Source: Rhodococcus sp. 4CII | GTDB taxonomy: Bacteria > Actinomycetota > Actinomycetes > Mycobacteriales > Mycobacteriaceae | Direction of reading: 5' to 3' | Assembly (NCBI RefSeq): GCF_014256275.1 | Contig: NZ_JACCFE010000002.1 | Coordinates: 1,612,001 to 1,676,000 of the forward strand | Length of the DNA stretch: 64,000 nucleotides | Shown: piece by piece, positions 31,624-41,310 of the stretch | Layout of the letters: each line of letters starts with the position of its first letter | How positions within the stretch are numbered: position 1 is the stretch's first letter | Notes under the pieces: model-generated | What the model was told of the DNA's origin: nothing | The model's input: only the letters and a program-made list of their open reading frames with translations | Database searches by the model: none | Made by a program: the position numbers and the translations under genes

Positions 31624-32985
31624 GTGCCTACTCTCCAACGTGATGTCGCCATCGTCGGTGCCGGACCGTCCGGTCTGGCCGCGGCCACCGCGCTGCGCAA
31701 GGCGGGGCTGTCCGTCGCGGTCCTGGAGGCGCGCGACCGTGTCGGAGGGCGCACCTGGACCGACACCGTCGACGGTGCGGTCCTGGAGATCGGCGGCCAG
31801 TGGGTCTCCCCCGACCAGACGGCGCTGATCTCGCTGCTCGACGAACTCGGACTCGAGACGTTCGACCGGTACCGTGACGGCGAATCCGTCTACATCTCCG
31901 CCGCCGGTGAGCGCACCCGCTACACGGGCGAGTCGTTCCCGGTCGACGAGACGACCCGCAAGGAGATGGACCGGCTGGTCCAGATCCTCGACGACCTGGC
32001 CGCGCAGGTCGGGGCGGAGGAGCCGTGGGCGCATCCGCTGGCTCGCGAACTGGACACCATCTCGTTCAAGCACTGGCTGATCGAGCAGTCCGACGACGCC
32101 GAGGCCCGCGACAACATCGGCCTGTTCATCGCCGGCGGCATGCTGACCAAGCCGGCGCACTCGTTCTCGGCACTGCAGGCCGTCCTCATGGCCGCGTCCG
32201 CCGGATCGTTCTCGCACCTGGTGGACGAGGACTTCATCCTCGACAAGCGCGTCATCGGCGGCATGCAGCAGGTGTCGATCCGGATGGCGGCAGCCCTCGG
32301 CGACGACGTGTTCCTGAACGCCCCCGTCCGCACCGTCCGGTGGAGCGAGGAGGGCGCGGTCGTGCTCGCGGACGGCGACATCCGCGTGGAGGCGTCCCGC
32401 GTGGTGCTGGCCGTCCCGCCGAACCTGTACTCCCGCATCTCCTACGACCCGCCGCTGCCGCGCCGCCAGCACCAGATGCACCAGCACCAGTCGCTGGGAC
32501 TCGTCATCAAGGTGCACGCCGTGTACGAGACCCCGTTCTGGCGTGAAGAAGGACTGTCCGGCACCGGATTCGGTGCCTCCGAGGTCGTCCAGGAGGTGTA
32601 CGACAACACCAACCACGAGGACACCCGCGGCACCCTCGTCGCGTTCGTGTCGGACGAGAAGGCCGACGCGATGTTCGCGCTGAGCGAGGAGGAGCGTCGG
32701 GCCACCATCCTCGGCTCGCTCGCCCGCTACCTCGGACCGAAGGCCGCCGAACCGGTGGTGTACTACGAGTCCGACTGGGGCTCCGAGGAATGGACCCGGG
32801 GCGCGTACGCCGCCAGCTTCGACCTCGGCGGTCTGCACCGCTACGGCGCGGACACCCGCACGCCGGTCGGACCGTTCCACTTCTCCTGCTCGGACATCGC
32901 GGCCGAGGGATACCAGCACGTGGACGGTGCCGTGCGGATGGGTCAGCGGACCGCCGCCGACATCGCCACCCGCCTCGGAAAGTAG
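31624..32985 (+). CDS. puo: Putrescine oxidase (flavin amine oxidase)
   Basis: 453 aa. FAD enzyme that oxidises putrescine to 4-aminobutyraldehyde, ammonia and H2O2. The FAD site is VGAGPSGLAAATALRKAG at residue 11, then EARDRVGGRTWT and GGQWVSPDQ, and the C-terminal DGAVRMGQRTA closes the flavin fold. I recognise the sequence as very close to the characterised Rhodococcus erythropolis putrescine oxidase. The start is GTG at 31624 after AAAGGAGC. Downstream aldehyde dehydrogenase, GabT and GabD genes complete the path to succinate. Confidence 0.95.
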   Translation: MPTLQRDVAIVGAGPSGLAAATALRKAGLSVAVLEARDRVGGRTWTDTVDGAVLEIGGQWVSPDQTALISLLDELGLETFDRYRDGESVYISAAGERTRYTGESFPVDETTRKEMDRLVQILDDLAAQVGAEEPWAHPLARELDTISFKHWLIEQSDDAEARDNIGLFIAGGMLTKPAHSFSALQAVLMAASAGSFSHLVDEDFILDKRVIGGMQQVSIRMAAALGDDVFLNAPVRTVRWSEEGAVVLADGDIRVEASRVVLAVPPNLYSRISYDPPLPRRQHQMHQHQSLGLVIKVHAVYETPFWREEGLSGTGFGASEVVQEVYDNTNHEDTRGTLVAFVSDEKADAMFALSEEERRATILGSLARYLGPKAAEPVVYYESDWGSEEWTRGAYAASFDLGGLHRYGADTRTPVGPFHFSCSDIAAEGYQHVDGAVRMGQRTAADIATRLGK

Positions 32986-32993
32986 TTCCGTCC

Positions 32994-33031
32994 CATCATC
33001 GCCCGGCAGTCACGACTGCCGGGCGATGATG
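32994..33031. terminator. Bidirectional hairpin between puo and pucR
   Basis: A perfect 17-bp inverted repeat: CATCATC plus GCCCGGCAGT, loop CACG, then the complement. The right arm encodes the last codons of the PucR protein, so terminator and coding sequence overlap. Confidence 0.75.
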
Positions 33032-34536
33032 GCGAGCAGCAACTCCGCGCGCACCCGCGCCACGTCCAAGCGGCAGTCGATCAGCGATTCGATCCGCGCC
33101 ATGCGGCTGCGCAGGGTGTGCCGGTGCACGCCCATCGCCGCAGCCGCCGACTCCCAGTGTCCGTTCGCCTCCAGGAATGCCCGCAGCGACCCCAGCAGTT
33201 CCGTTCCATTGGCCCGGTCGTAATCGTCGATCGGCGCGATCATCGTGTCCGCCAACGAGTTCAGCACCTCCCGCGTCGAGCTGAACGCGAGCAACGCGCT
33301 TCCGGTGAGCGCCGCGAACTCGAGCGGATCGGCTCCCGACTCGGCGGCCGATGCGGCGAGCTGGGACTGCTCGATGGCCGCGACGAGTCCGGCGACCTCC
33401 CGCCGCCCGCTCAGCCCGGCACGAATCCCCTTCCGCGCCGGCGCGGACAGTCCGCGCAACATCGCCCGCGCGAAGTCGACGTCGTCGGTGCCCCTCAGCA
33501 GAACGGTGACCCGCGCATCCTGACGCCGGGCGAACAATTGCCGCCCGGCCTTGTTCATGGCCACCGCGACCGCGGTCTCCACCCGCTCCGCGAGCGCCGG
33601 CGTCTCGGCCACCACCGTGAGTCCGCGCACCATCCCGTCCGTGTCCGCGGCGTGCCGGATCTGCGACCAGGCGGGCGCGAGGTCGCGATCCTCCGTGAGC
33701 AACAGCCCGAGGGCATGCGAATTGAGCCGGTTCTGCGCGGTCCTGAGACGAACCGGCTTCTCGAAATCCAACGCGAGCAACGAGTTCGCGTGACCGAGCA
33801 GGATCTGGTCGACGTGACTGAGCGCGCTGGGACTGATCACGGCGAGATGACCGTGCGGCGTGCTTCCGACGCTGATCTGCTGCACCGTGATCGATGCGCC
33901 CGACCGTGCCAGCGACACGCTGCTCGACGCGCCGCCGGTGCCTGCCTCGAGTACCTCGCGCAGTTCCCCGAGCACGTCCTCGGCGGGCTGCGCCGGATGC
34001 GACTCCAGCACCCGCCCCGACAAGTCGAGCAACAGTACGGTGGCCGACGTGGCGACGGCCAGTTCGCGCACGGTGGCGCCGGTGCCGCCCTGGACGACGG
34101 CGCGCGTCATTCGCGGTTGCGCCCGGGATGCCCGCAACACCGCCTCGTATTCCTGCTCCGCGAGGCGGTTCATGACTCTCTTGACGACGGCGGCGAACGG
34201 GGTCGGCAACGGCACCTCGAGGAGCGGCAGTCCGATCTCGTCGGCGACGGCCACCAGGTCGGCGGGCACCTCGGGATGAGAGAGCCCGGTGCCGAACCCG
34301 ACCGCGGCAACACCGACCTCGCCGAGTCCGCGCAGGTACCGCCCGCGGTCGGCGGCAGTCAGGGGCAGCCGGATACCGGTGGTGAGGAGCAGTTCTCCCC
34401 CGGTGAGCCAGCGGAACGGGTCGGGGAGTTCGGTGGTGTGGGCGAACGTGATCTCGTTGCCGAGACCGGCGGCGCCGCCCTTCAGTTCGAGAGCCAGGTC
34501 CGGCTGGGACAACATCCAGCGAACGGGGACGGTCAT
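33010..34536 (-). CDS. PucR family transcriptional regulator
   Basis: 508 aa. An N-terminal PucR ligand domain (residues about 1-125, with TELPDPFRWLTGGELLLTTG) is followed by a middle GGDEF-like CdaR region and a C-terminal helix-turn-helix (LEANGHWESAAAAMGVHRHT, then LRSRMARIESL). PucR/CdaR proteins activate catabolic genes in response to the substrate. It is convergent with puo and divergent from the MFS-amidohydrolase genes, so it probably regulates polyamine use. Start ATG at 34536. Confidence 0.92.
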   Translation of the reverse strand: MTVPVRWMLSQPDLALELKGGAAGLGNEITFAHTTELPDPFRWLTGGELLLTTGIRLPLTAADRGRYLRGLGEVGVAAVGFGTGLSHPEVPADLVAVADEIGLPLLEVPLPTPFAAVVKRVMNRLAEQEYEAVLRASRAQPRMTRAVVQGGTGATVRELAVATSATVLLLDLSGRVLESHPAQPAEDVLGELREVLEAGTGGASSSVSLARSGASITVQQISVGSTPHGHLAVISPSALSHVDQILLGHANSLLALDFEKPVRLRTAQNRLNSHALGLLLTEDRDLAPAWSQIRHAADTDGMVRGLTVVAETPALAERVETAVAVAMNKAGRQLFARRQDARVTVLLRGTDDVDFARAMLRGLSAPARKGIRAGLSGRREVAGLVAAIEQSQLAASAAESGADPLEFAALTGSALLAFSSTREVLNSLADTMIAPIDDYDRANGTELLGSLRAFLEANGHWESAAAAMGVHRHTLRSRMARIESLIDCRLDVARVRAELLLAIIARQS

Positions 34537-34681
34537 GTCGGCTCCTGCGCAGTTGCGGTCGGGTCCGTGTCACCCTGACCGGTCGGAATCGGGATGGCGC
34601 TGGACAAGTTGGCCAGCTGAACACGAACGACTACTCCATTGTGTCAGAAGGCGACCTCGGACAACGCCGAAATTCAACATT

Positions 34682-34698
34682 AACGAATTAAGTTCGTT
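34682..34698. promoter_or_regulatory. Operator AACGAA-N5-TTCGTT (site 1)
   Basis: AACGAATTAAGTTCGTT in the pucR-MFS intergenic region. Same half-sites and spacing as sites at 34735 and 48044. Confidence 0.6.
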
Positions 34699-34734
34699 TG
34701 ACCCTTGCGTACGGGCGGACCTCTCCGCATACTT

Positions 34735-34751
34735 AACGAATCCTATTCGCT
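34735..34751. promoter_or_regulatory. Operator AACGAA-N5-TTCGCT (site 2)
   Basis: AACGAATCCTATTCGCT, extended by outer ACTT/AAGT to a longer palindrome, 51 bp before the MFS start. Shares ACTTAACGAATCC with the site before aguB. Confidence 0.65.
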
Positions 34752-34802
34752 AAGTGACCCACGTCTCACGCGGGCCGCCACCCGAGACACGGAGTTGTCC
34801 TT

Positions 34803-36062
34803 GTGCCACCGCAGGAACCCCACGTGACCGCCGCCGTCCGCGTCCCCCTGACGCTCCGCCGCGGAATCGCCACGTTCAGCATCTTCGTCGTCGGCTACAT
34901 CACGGCCAATCTCATCCCGCTCATGATCATCGCGATGGTCGACGATCTCGGCGTCACCCAGACCGTCGCAGGCGCCGTCCTCACCGGTTCCCTCCTGGCC
35001 ACCGCACTCGTCTGCCTGGCAACCACCCGGTGGGCGGCAGGGCGCTCCCGCCACCTGCTCGGCCGCATCAGCCTCGTCGTGATGGCGGCCGGATTCGCCG
35101 TCGCCGCCACCATCCACTCGGCGCCGGTCGCGTGCGTCGCCATCATCGTCGGCGGGATCGGCGCCGGCGGCGCGGTGGCGGTCGGCGGCGCGGCACTGGC
35201 CGCGCTGACCAACCCGAACCGGGTGTCCGGGATCAACGGCCTCGTCAACCGCACCGCCGTCACCGGCGTCCTCGCCCTGATTCCGATCCTCGGCACGCAC
35301 ATGACCAACGCCTTCGGAATCGTCGCGGTGCTCGCGCTGGCCACGGCGTTCACGATTCCCTGGTTGCCGGCCGCTCCGGCCGTCGACGACGGCCGGCCGA
35401 GCACGGAGCACACCCGAAACCCGTTGCCCGAGGGCGTCACCGAGAAGAAGGTGGCCGTCGCCGGCGTCTCGCTGCTCGTGCTCTTCGCGATCTGGGCGAT
35501 CGGCGAGGACTCGCTGTGGGCCGTGTCGGGAATCATGGGCGCCGAGCACGCCTCGCTGACCGAACAGCAGATGGGGCTCGCCCTCAGCCTGTCGACGGCG
35601 GGCGGCATCGGCGCCGCCCTCGTCCTCACCGCACTCGGTTCGCGGCTCGGACGCACCGCACCCACCGCCGTCCTCCTCGCCCTCGGCGCCACCCTCAAAC
35701 TGGGCTCGTGCCTGGCCACCGACCCGACGGCGTACCTGGTGCTCGTCATCGCGTGGAACACGGTGTACGCCGCGGCCTTCATCTACATCGTGGCCATCGC
35801 GGCCGCGCTCGATTCGTCCGGCCGCTGGTCGGCCCCACTGCTCGGCACGTATCTGGTCGGATCGGCGTTCGCCCCGCTGTTCGGAACCCTCGTCACCGGC
35901 GCGGTCGGCTACGTCGCGTTCGGCTTCGTCCTGGCGGGCATCAGTCTCGTCCTACTCGTGCCGATCGTCGCGATCGCCCGGCTGTCGACGCGCACCGAGC
36001 AGGCCTCCGCATCGCCCGGGCAGGATCCCGCTGCCCGGTACACCACCTCGACCGTCGCCTGA
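34803..36062 (+). CDS. MFS transporter
   Basis: 419 aa, twelve hydrophobic segments in two sixes with a polar central loop near residues 195-215. The loop 2-3 region reads LATTRWAAGRSRHLLGR, the MFS signature position. The substrate is unknown; the linked YtcJ-type amidohydrolase and the surrounding polyamine genes suggest an amine or amide compound. The start is GTG at 34803, with GGAG 8 bases upstream. Two copies of the shared TetR-type operator lie in its promoter region. 16 bp separate it from the next gene. Confidence 0.9.
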   Translation: MPPQEPHVTAAVRVPLTLRRGIATFSIFVVGYITANLIPLMIIAMVDDLGVTQTVAGAVLTGSLLATALVCLATTRWAAGRSRHLLGRISLVVMAAGFAVAATIHSAPVACVAIIVGGIGAGGAVAVGGAALAALTNPNRVSGINGLVNRTAVTGVLALIPILGTHMTNAFGIVAVLALATAFTIPWLPAAPAVDDGRPSTEHTRNPLPEGVTEKKVAVAGVSLLVLFAIWAIGEDSLWAVSGIMGAEHASLTEQQMGLALSLSTAGGIGAALVLTALGSRLGRTAPTAVLLALGATLKLGSCLATDPTAYLVLVIAWNTVYAAAFIYIVAIAAALDSSGRWSAPLLGTYLVGSAFAPLFGTLVTGAVGYVAFGFVLAGISLVLLVPIVAIARLSTRTEQASASPGQDPAARYTTSTVA

Positions 36063-36078
36063 GGAAAGAGGGAACAGC

Positions 36079-37725
36079 ATGAGCACCGAGACGACCCACT
36101 ACCGGGGCGGCCGGATCTTCACCGCGGCCGAACCCGCCTGGGCCGAGTCGATGATCGTCCGGGACGAGCGCCTGACCTTCGTCGGCGACACCGCGACGGC
36201 CGATTCGCTCGCGGGCGACGCCCGCGTCGTCGACCTCGACGGGGCCTTCGTCCTGCCCGGTTTCATCGACGCGCACACGCACCTGCTGATGATGGGGCAG
36301 GCCCTCCAGAAGGTGGACCTGCAGAGTGCCGCCGACCTCGGCGACATCCAGGACCGCATCCGGCGGTTCGCCGCCGGCAATCCGGACGCGCCGCGAATCC
36401 TGGGACGCAGCTGGCTGTTTCCCGCACTGGGCGGCCACCCGCCGACGCGGCAGATGATCGACGCGGCGGAAGCGGAGCGCCCGGTATACCTCGATTCCAA
36501 CGACGTGCACTCGGCGTGGGTGAATACCGCCGCGCTGCGCGAACTCGGCATCGACGCGAACACCCCCGATCCGATCGGCGGCCGGATCGAGCGTGATCCC
36601 GTCACCGGCGCGGCCACCGGGATGCTGTTCGAGACGGCGGTGACCCAGATCGTGTGGCCCACGCTCGCGAAGCTGATCAGCGACACCGAGCGGGACGTCG
36701 CCCTCGCGGCGGCATTCGAGCAGTATCTCGCCGACGGCGTCACCGGCGCGGTCGACATGGCACTCGGCGCGGACGAGATCGAGGCGCTCGAACGCGCACT
36801 GGCCGCCGGCGAAGGCACGCTGCCGCTCCGGGTGGCCGGGCACTGGCTGATCGAACGAACCGACTCCGAGGAGGAGAACGTCCGCCAGGTGCACGAGGCG
36901 GTGGAGCACCAGCGGCGCCTGCAGGGTCCGTGGCTGCGGATGGCCGGGATCAAGATCATCATCGACGGGGTCATCGACAGCTGCACCGCCGCGATGAAGG
37001 AGCCGTACTCGGACGGCACCAACGCCGAACCGATCTGGGATCTCGCGTCGCTCGCACCGGTGGTCGCCGCGGCGGACGCCGCCGGCCTGCAGGTGGCCAT
37101 GCACGCCATCGGTGACGAGGCGTCGGAGATCGCGCTCACGGCGCTCGAACAGGCCATCGACGCCAACGGGATTCGCCCGCGCCGGCACCGGATGGAGCAC
37201 CTGGAGACGATCACGACGGACAACGTGCAGCGCCTTGCGCGCCTCGGCGTCGTCGCGTCGATGCAGCCGGTCCACGCCGATCCCGCGATCCAGGACAACT
37301 GGCGTGCCATGCTGGGCGACCACCGGATCGAGCGGGCCTTCCCGTGGCCCGAGATGACGGCGGCGGGCGCCGTCCTCGCACTGGGGTCCGACGCCCCGAC
37401 GGCGCCGCATCCCCCACTGCCCAACATGTACGTCGCGACGACGCGCAAGTCCGCGATCGATCCGGCGCTCGCACCCAACCTGCCCGAGTACGCCTTGCCG
37501 ATGGCCGACGCGCTCGCGCACGCCACCCGCGACGCCGCCTATTCGTGCCGCTGGGACGATCTCACCGGGCAACTCGTCGCGGGCAAGGCCGCCGACTTCG
37601 TCGTCCTCGACGGCGATCCGTTCACGGCGGGCACCGATTCGCTGCTCACCGCGCGGGTGCAGCTGACCGTGGTGGCCGGCTCGGTGCGGCACCGGACGGA
37701 GGTGGCGGGCAGCTACCGGGCATAA
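36079..37725 (+). CDS. YtcJ-like amidohydrolase (amidohydrolase family 3)
   Basis: 548 aa. Metal-dependent hydrolase with the metal motif LPGFIDAHTHLLMMG near residue 60, MHAIGDEASEIAL (His) near residue 342, RRHRMEHLE near 372 and LGSDAPTAP (catalytic Asp) near 436. The C-terminus has GKAADFVVLDGDPF, typical of the composite beta domain. Family members cleave formamide, carbamate or amide bonds. Co-transcribed with the MFS gene, it likely handles an imported N-acylated or formylated amine. A dead relative lies directly downstream (38010-38400). Confidence 0.92.
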   Translation: MSTETTHYRGGRIFTAAEPAWAESMIVRDERLTFVGDTATADSLAGDARVVDLDGAFVLPGFIDAHTHLLMMGQALQKVDLQSAADLGDIQDRIRRFAAGNPDAPRILGRSWLFPALGGHPPTRQMIDAAEAERPVYLDSNDVHSAWVNTAALRELGIDANTPDPIGGRIERDPVTGAATGMLFETAVTQIVWPTLAKLISDTERDVALAAAFEQYLADGVTGAVDMALGADEIEALERALAAGEGTLPLRVAGHWLIERTDSEEENVRQVHEAVEHQRRLQGPWLRMAGIKIIIDGVIDSCTAAMKEPYSDGTNAEPIWDLASLAPVVAAADAAGLQVAMHAIGDEASEIALTALEQAIDANGIRPRRHRMEHLETITTDNVQRLARLGVVASMQPVHADPAIQDNWRAMLGDHRIERAFPWPEMTAAGAVLALGSDAPTAPHPPLPNMYVATTRKSAIDPALAPNLPEYALPMADALAHATRDAAYSCRWDDLTGQLVAGKAADFVVLDGDPFTAGTDSLLTARVQLTVVAGSVRHRTEVAGSYRA

Positions 37726-37734
37726 CCGCCTCGG

Positions 37735-38009
37735 TCAGTTCCGTTCCGCTGCGGCGTCTTTCGCGACGCCGCGGCCGATCTGCTCACAGAACCCCAGCTT
37801 GGCCGTGCGAGCGGCATCGACGGTGATGTGGCTGTTGCCCCCGACGATGTGCAGACCGTACGCGTCCTCGAGGGCACCAGGTTCATCGCCGCCTGGTCGA
37901 TGTCGCCGCGCACGGCGGACCCCCCGAACCGCACTTACGCCCTGTACCTGCGCCCACGCAAGGATACCCACCTGCTGCTGCCGAACGCCGCGGAAGAGGA
38001 GACCTGCTG
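37735..38009. other. Non-functional sequence after the amidohydrolase gene
   Basis: On the minus strand, a protein-like segment (AYGLHIVGGNSHITVDAART, then AKLGFCEQIGRG) reads to a stop at 37735 without any upstream gene body. On the plus strand, LEGTRFIAAWSMSPRTA and TYALYLRPRKDTHLLLPN read to 38010. Neither has a proper start or a known family, so this looks like leftovers of one or two genes. I cannot identify them. Confidence 0.4.
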
Positions 38010-38400
38010 ATGCTCGACCTGCTGCTGACCAACGGCGTCGTGCGCACATTCGACGTCCCCGGCCGGGCCGAGGCGGTCGGCGTCGCGGACCCGGGCGTGG
38101 CGTTTCCGTTCGCTCGCCGAGTCGGGTGCGGCGCTGGCGCTCTCCAGCGACTGGCAGGTCGGGGAGATGGACCCCTCGTAGGCCTGTACTCGGCTCTCAC
38201 CCGCTCGAACCCGCCCAGCTCCTCGGCGAACGCGCCGACATCACCCTTGTCGGCGGGGTCGTCGTGCACGAACGCCGACTCCGGGGACGGAAGCGTCGGC
38301 GTGGACGTGCCGTTCGCCGGCTCCGCCGCGGCCGGGCACACCTGCTCCCACGGGCGACTCCGGAGTGGACAACTCGGCGTGGCAGGGGCTGGCTCTTTCA
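38010..38400 (+). pseudogene. Remnant of a second amidohydrolase gene
   Basis: An intact N-terminus (MLDLLLTNGVVRTFDVPGRA, then EAVGVAD) breaks off after about 27 codons. The next recognisable piece, in another frame, is ALALSSDWQVGEMDP, which corresponds to the region of the catalytic Asp of family-3 amidohydrolases. In a third frame, EPAQLLGERADITLVGGVVV is the C-terminal beta segment. The metal-binding core is deleted and stops interrupt the frame. Confidence 0.65.
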
Positions 38401-38483
38401 CCATTTTGTCAGCTGCCTCCAGCTTGTGAGACAGCGCACACTTGTTTTCAGATGTTTCGCCCCCACGAGAGGAACCGGTACCG

Positions 38484-39914
38484 ATGTCGATCGACGTACT
38501 CGAGAACTACATCAACGGTGAGTTCGTCGCCTCATCCGCGACGGAGACGCTGGATTTGATCAACCCGGTGGACGAGAGCGTCGTCGGGCGTGCGCCCGTC
38601 TCCACCAAGGCCGACGTGGACGCCGCCGTCGAGGCGGCCGAGCGGGCATTCGTCTCGTGGGGCAAGACCACTCCGAGCGTGCGTCAGACCGCGTTGCTCA
38701 AGCTCGCCGACGCGATCGAGGCGCACAGCGACGAACTGGTCGAGGCCGAGTGCCGCAACACCGGGCAGCCCAAGCAGGTCATCGCGGACGAAGAAATCAA
38801 GGTGGGCGCCGATCAGCTCCGGTTCTTCGCCGGCGCGGCGCGCATGCTCGAAGGCAAGGCCGCCGGTGAGTACATGGACGGCTTCACGTCCTACGTCCGC
38901 CGCGAGCCGATCGGCGTGGTCGGCCAGGTCACCCCGTGGAACTACCCGTTCATGATGGCCCTGTGGAAGATCGGCCCCGCGCTCGCGGCCGGGAACACGA
39001 TCGTCCTCAAGCCCAGCGACACCACCCCGAACAGCACCCTCGTGCTGGCCCGGCTGACCAAGGGGATCCTGCCGGACGGCGTCTTCAACGTCGTCCTCGG
39101 CAACGGCGAGACCGGTGCCACCCTCGTCGAGAACCCGGCGCTCGGACTCGTGTCGATCACCGGCTCGGTGCGGGCCGGCATCGCCGTGGCCGTGTCCGCC
39201 GCCCGCCAGCTCAAGCGCGCCCACCTCGAACTGGGCGGCAAGGCTCCGGCGATCGTGTTCGACGACGTCGACATCGAGAAGACCGCGAGCGGCATCGCCG
39301 AGGCCGCCTTCTTCAACGGCGGCCAGGACTGCACGGCTGCCACCCGCGTCCTCGTCCACGAGTCCGTCCACGACCAGCTCGTCGACGCGCTCGTCCGCAA
39401 GGCGGAGACCCTCAAGCCCGGCCTGCCGGACGACCCGGACACGTTCTACGGTCCGCTCAACAACATCAACCACTTCAACGCGGTCAGCTCCAAGATCGCC
39501 GCACTCCCCGCCTCCGCGAAGATCGTCACCGGCGGAAAGCGTTCCGGCGAGCAGGGATTCTTCTTCGAACCCACCGTGATCACCGGGGTCGACCAGCGCG
39601 ACGACATCGTGCAGGAGGAGACGTTCGGTCCCATCCTCACCGTGCAGAGCTTCTCCGACGAGAAGGAGGCCGTCACGCTGGCCAACGATGTCCGGTACGG
39701 TCTCGCGTCTAGTGTGTGGACCAACGACCACGGAGTCACGCAACGACTTTCCGCCGCACTCGATTTCGGTGCCGTCTGGATCAACTGCCACATCCCGCTC
39801 GTCGCGGAAATGCCCCACGGCGGATTCAAGTACTCCGGCTACGGCAAGGACCTCTCCGGCTACGGCGTCGAGGACTACACCCGCATCAAGCACGTCATGA
39901 GCTCGAACGACTGA
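38484..39914 (+). CDS. patD: Aminobutyraldehyde dehydrogenase
   Basis: 476 aa. NAD-dependent aldehyde dehydrogenase expected to oxidise 4-aminobutyraldehyde from the putrescine oxidase reaction to GABA. Features are the TPWNYPFMMALWKIGPALAA segment, the glutamate motif LELGGKAPAIVF near residue 250 and the catalytic Cys in NGGQDCTAATR near residue 286. NCHIPLVAEMPHGGFKYSG is characteristic of gamma-aminobutyraldehyde dehydrogenases. GAGAGGAA precedes the ATG at 38484. It lies 52 bp before gabT. Substrate assignment rests on both sequence type and neighbours. Confidence 0.92.
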   Translation: MSIDVLENYINGEFVASSATETLDLINPVDESVVGRAPVSTKADVDAAVEAAERAFVSWGKTTPSVRQTALLKLADAIEAHSDELVEAECRNTGQPKQVIADEEIKVGADQLRFFAGAARMLEGKAAGEYMDGFTSYVRREPIGVVGQVTPWNYPFMMALWKIGPALAAGNTIVLKPSDTTPNSTLVLARLTKGILPDGVFNVVLGNGETGATLVENPALGLVSITGSVRAGIAVAVSAARQLKRAHLELGGKAPAIVFDDVDIEKTASGIAEAAFFNGGQDCTAATRVLVHESVHDQLVDALVRKAETLKPGLPDDPDTFYGPLNNINHFNAVSSKIAALPASAKIVTGGKRSGEQGFFFEPTVITGVDQRDDIVQEETFGPILTVQSFSDEKEAVTLANDVRYGLASSVWTNDHGVTQRLSAALDFGAVWINCHIPLVAEMPHGGFKYSGYGKDLSGYGVEDYTRIKHVMSSND

Positions 39915-39966
39915 CGTCGCACCACCCGATACCCATCCACGTCACGATCCTGAGGACTGCACCAAC

Positions 39967-41307
39967 ATGAACGACATCCAGTACCGGCTGCCGCAGAAGC
40001 GCGCCCTGGTCACCGAGCTCCCCGGCCCGAAGTCGGCGGCCCTCACCGCTCGCCGCCGCGCCACCGTGGCCGCGGGCGTCGGCTCCAGCGTCCCCGTGTA
40101 CGCGGCGGATGCCGACGGTGGTGTGGTCGTCGACGTCGACGGCAATTCGCTGATCGACCTCGGCGCGGGCATCGCCGTCACCAGCGTCGGCGCGTCCGAT
40201 CCGGCTGTCGCCGAGGCGGTCCGGGAGCAGGTCGGGCACTTCACCCACACCTGTTTCATGGTCACCCCGTACGAGGGCTACGTCCGCGTCGCCGAAGAAC
40301 TGGCCGCCCTCACCCCCGGCGACCACGAGAAGCGCACCGTGCTGTTCAACTCGGGCGCCGAGGCCGTCGAGAACGCGATCAAGGTGGCCCGCCTCGCCAC
40401 CGGCCGCGACGCCGTCGTCGCGTTCGACCACGCCTACCACGGTCGCACCAACCTGACGATGGCCCTCACCGCCAAGTCGATGCCATACAAGGCCCACTTC
40501 GGCCCGTTCGCGCCCGAGGTGTACCGGCTCCCGATGTCCTACCCGTACCGGGACCAGGACGGACTGACCGGCGAGCAGGCCGCGCAGCGCGCCATCAGCC
40601 AGATGGAGAAGCAGATCGGCGCCGACTCACTCGCGGCGATCATCATCGAGCCGATCCAGGGCGAGGGTGGATTCATCGTTCCCGCCGAAGGATTCCTGCC
40701 CACGCTGGTGAAGTGGGCCCGCGCCAACGGGGTCGTCTTCATCGCCGACGAGGTGCAGACCGGGTTCTCCCGCACCGGCGCCTGGTTCGCATGCGAGCAC
40801 GAGGAGATCGTTCCGGACATCATCACGATGGCCAAGGGCATGGCGGGCGGCATGCCGCTGTCCGCGATCACGGGCCGCGCCGAACTCCTCGACAAGGTCC
40901 ACCCCGGCGGATTGGGCGGCACGTACGGCGGAAACCCCGTCGCGTGCGCCGCTGCACTCGCCGCGATCGACAGCATGCGCAAGTTCGACCTGCCCGCTCG
41001 CGCACAGCGCATCGGCGAGCTCGTCCTGCCGCGGCTCGAGGCCCTGGCCGCCGACGTCGGCGTCATCGGTGACGTCCGCGGACGCGGCGCGATGCTCGCG
41101 ATGGAGTTCGTCAAGCCCGGCACGAACGAGCCGGACGCCGAACTGACGAAGGCCATTGCGGCCCGCGCGCTCGAACAAGGTGTCATTCTGCTGACGTGCG
41201 GTACGTACGGAAACGTCATCCGGCTGCTTCCGCCGCTGGTCATCGGCGACGACCTGCTGGACGACGCCCTGACCGTCATCGAGCAGATCGTGCGCTCGCT
41301 CGTCTGA
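39967..41307 (+). CDS. gabT: 4-aminobutyrate--2-oxoglutarate aminotransferase
   Basis: 446 aa, class III PLP aminotransferase. Moves the amino group of GABA to 2-oxoglutarate, giving succinic semialdehyde and glutamate. Signature pieces are LFNSGAEAVENAIKVARLAT (PLP phosphate site), FDHAYHGRTNLTMALT, VFIADEVQTGFSRTG (Asp that contacts the pyridine N) and the Schiff-base Lys in IITMAKGMAGGMPL near residue 291. The glutamate produced can be oxidised by the GDH encoded at 28389. A hairpin follows the stop directly. Confidence 0.94.
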   Translation: MNDIQYRLPQKRALVTELPGPKSAALTARRRATVAAGVGSSVPVYAADADGGVVVDVDGNSLIDLGAGIAVTSVGASDPAVAEAVREQVGHFTHTCFMVTPYEGYVRVAEELAALTPGDHEKRTVLFNSGAEAVENAIKVARLATGRDAVVAFDHAYHGRTNLTMALTAKSMPYKAHFGPFAPEVYRLPMSYPYRDQDGLTGEQAAQRAISQMEKQIGADSLAAIIIEPIQGEGGFIVPAEGFLPTLVKWARANGVVFIADEVQTGFSRTGAWFACEHEEIVPDIITMAKGMAGGMPLSAITGRAELLDKVHPGGLGGTYGGNPVACAAALAAIDSMRKFDLPARAQRIGELVLPRLEALAADVGVIGDVRGRGAMLAMEFVKPGTNEPDAELTKAIAARALEQGVILLTCGTYGNVIRLLPPLVIGDDLLDDALTVIEQIVRSLV

Positions 41308-41310
41308 CCT

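Noticed and set aside
28368..31766. Very long open frame (over 1,100 codons) on the strand opposite the glutamate dehydrogenase gene.
   Set aside because: Its composition is that of an antisense frame in GC-rich DNA (His/Arg/Gly/Val runs), and the opposite strand has all dehydrogenase motifs.
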